From positions 93,850,779 through 93,914,778 of the forward strand of contig NC_039361.1 in NCBI RefSeq assembly GCF_003573695.1: a stretch of DNA of 64,000 nt, written 5' to 3'. The position numbers and the translations under genes were made by a program. Shown piece after piece: positions 63,381-64,000 of the stretch (the first letter of the stretch is position 1; each line of letters starts with the position of its first letter). Below the pieces are notes generated by a model that ran no database searches, was not told where the DNA came from, and saw nothing but the letters and a program-made list of their open reading frames with translations. Source of the DNA: Papaver somniferum. Lineage: Eukaryota > Streptophyta > Magnoliopsida > Ranunculales > Papaveraceae.

Positions 63381-64000
<620 letters not shown>

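Overview
The window is plant nuclear DNA, almost entirely repetitive. It combines L1-type LINEs of the plant kind (ORF1 with a DUF4283-like region and zinc knuckle; ORF2 with endonuclease, reverse transcriptase, zinc-binding and RNase H domains), about 31.5 kb of an A+T-rich satellite, one LTR-like repeat, and decayed plastid DNA in the nucleus (a NUPT). The plastid genes are of ordinary angiosperm type. The LTR-like repeat at 53.2-54.7 kb resembles, from memory and unchecked, a repeat I associate with poppies (Papaver), so a Ranunculales host is a weak guess. I see no clearly single-copy host gene.

Layout. 1-12.58 kb: two copies of one defunct LINE, A (+) and B (-), form a large inverted repeat (arms about 5 kb, centre near 4,966). 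B is split by insertion C (6,087-8,577), flanked by a 17-bp target-site duplication (TSD). C has an inverted ORF2-derived 5' part joined to an ORF1-only element. 12.58-21.6 kb: LINE D (+), 5'-truncated, is split by a full-length LINE E (13,245-19,058) with its own 16-17-bp TSD. 21.6-53.17 kb: tandem array of a monomer of about 338 bp, with higher-order periodicity around 34-43 kb and four small 5'-truncated fragments of the ORF1-only family at 44.8, 47.1, 49.6 and 50.65 kb. 53.17-54.70 kb: LTR-like repeat. 54.70-64.0 kb: NUPT carrying rpoC1 exon 1, rpoB (broken and split by ORF1-only element G at 57.1-59.3 kb), trnC-GCA, petN, psbM, then a non-plastid-order join to a half trnH-GUG and the 3' part of psbA.

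How the parts relate. The autonomous LINEs (E is the best preserved) and the ORF1-only elements (C, G and the satellite fragments) share a 5' leader motif (CTCTGGCGATTT) and a 3' terminus of the type GACYTAKCA followed by poly(A). The ORF1-only elements carry no ORF2. This fits a non-autonomous family using the LINE's reverse transcriptase in trans. G keeps an uninterrupted 636-codon ORF1 inside an otherwise rotten rpoB. In the satellite, the two independent insertion sites abut the two sides of a conserved 14-bp palindrome in the monomer, and one of these insertions was later copied with the array. Relative order: D before E; B before C; NUPT before G; first satellite insertion before the last array duplications.
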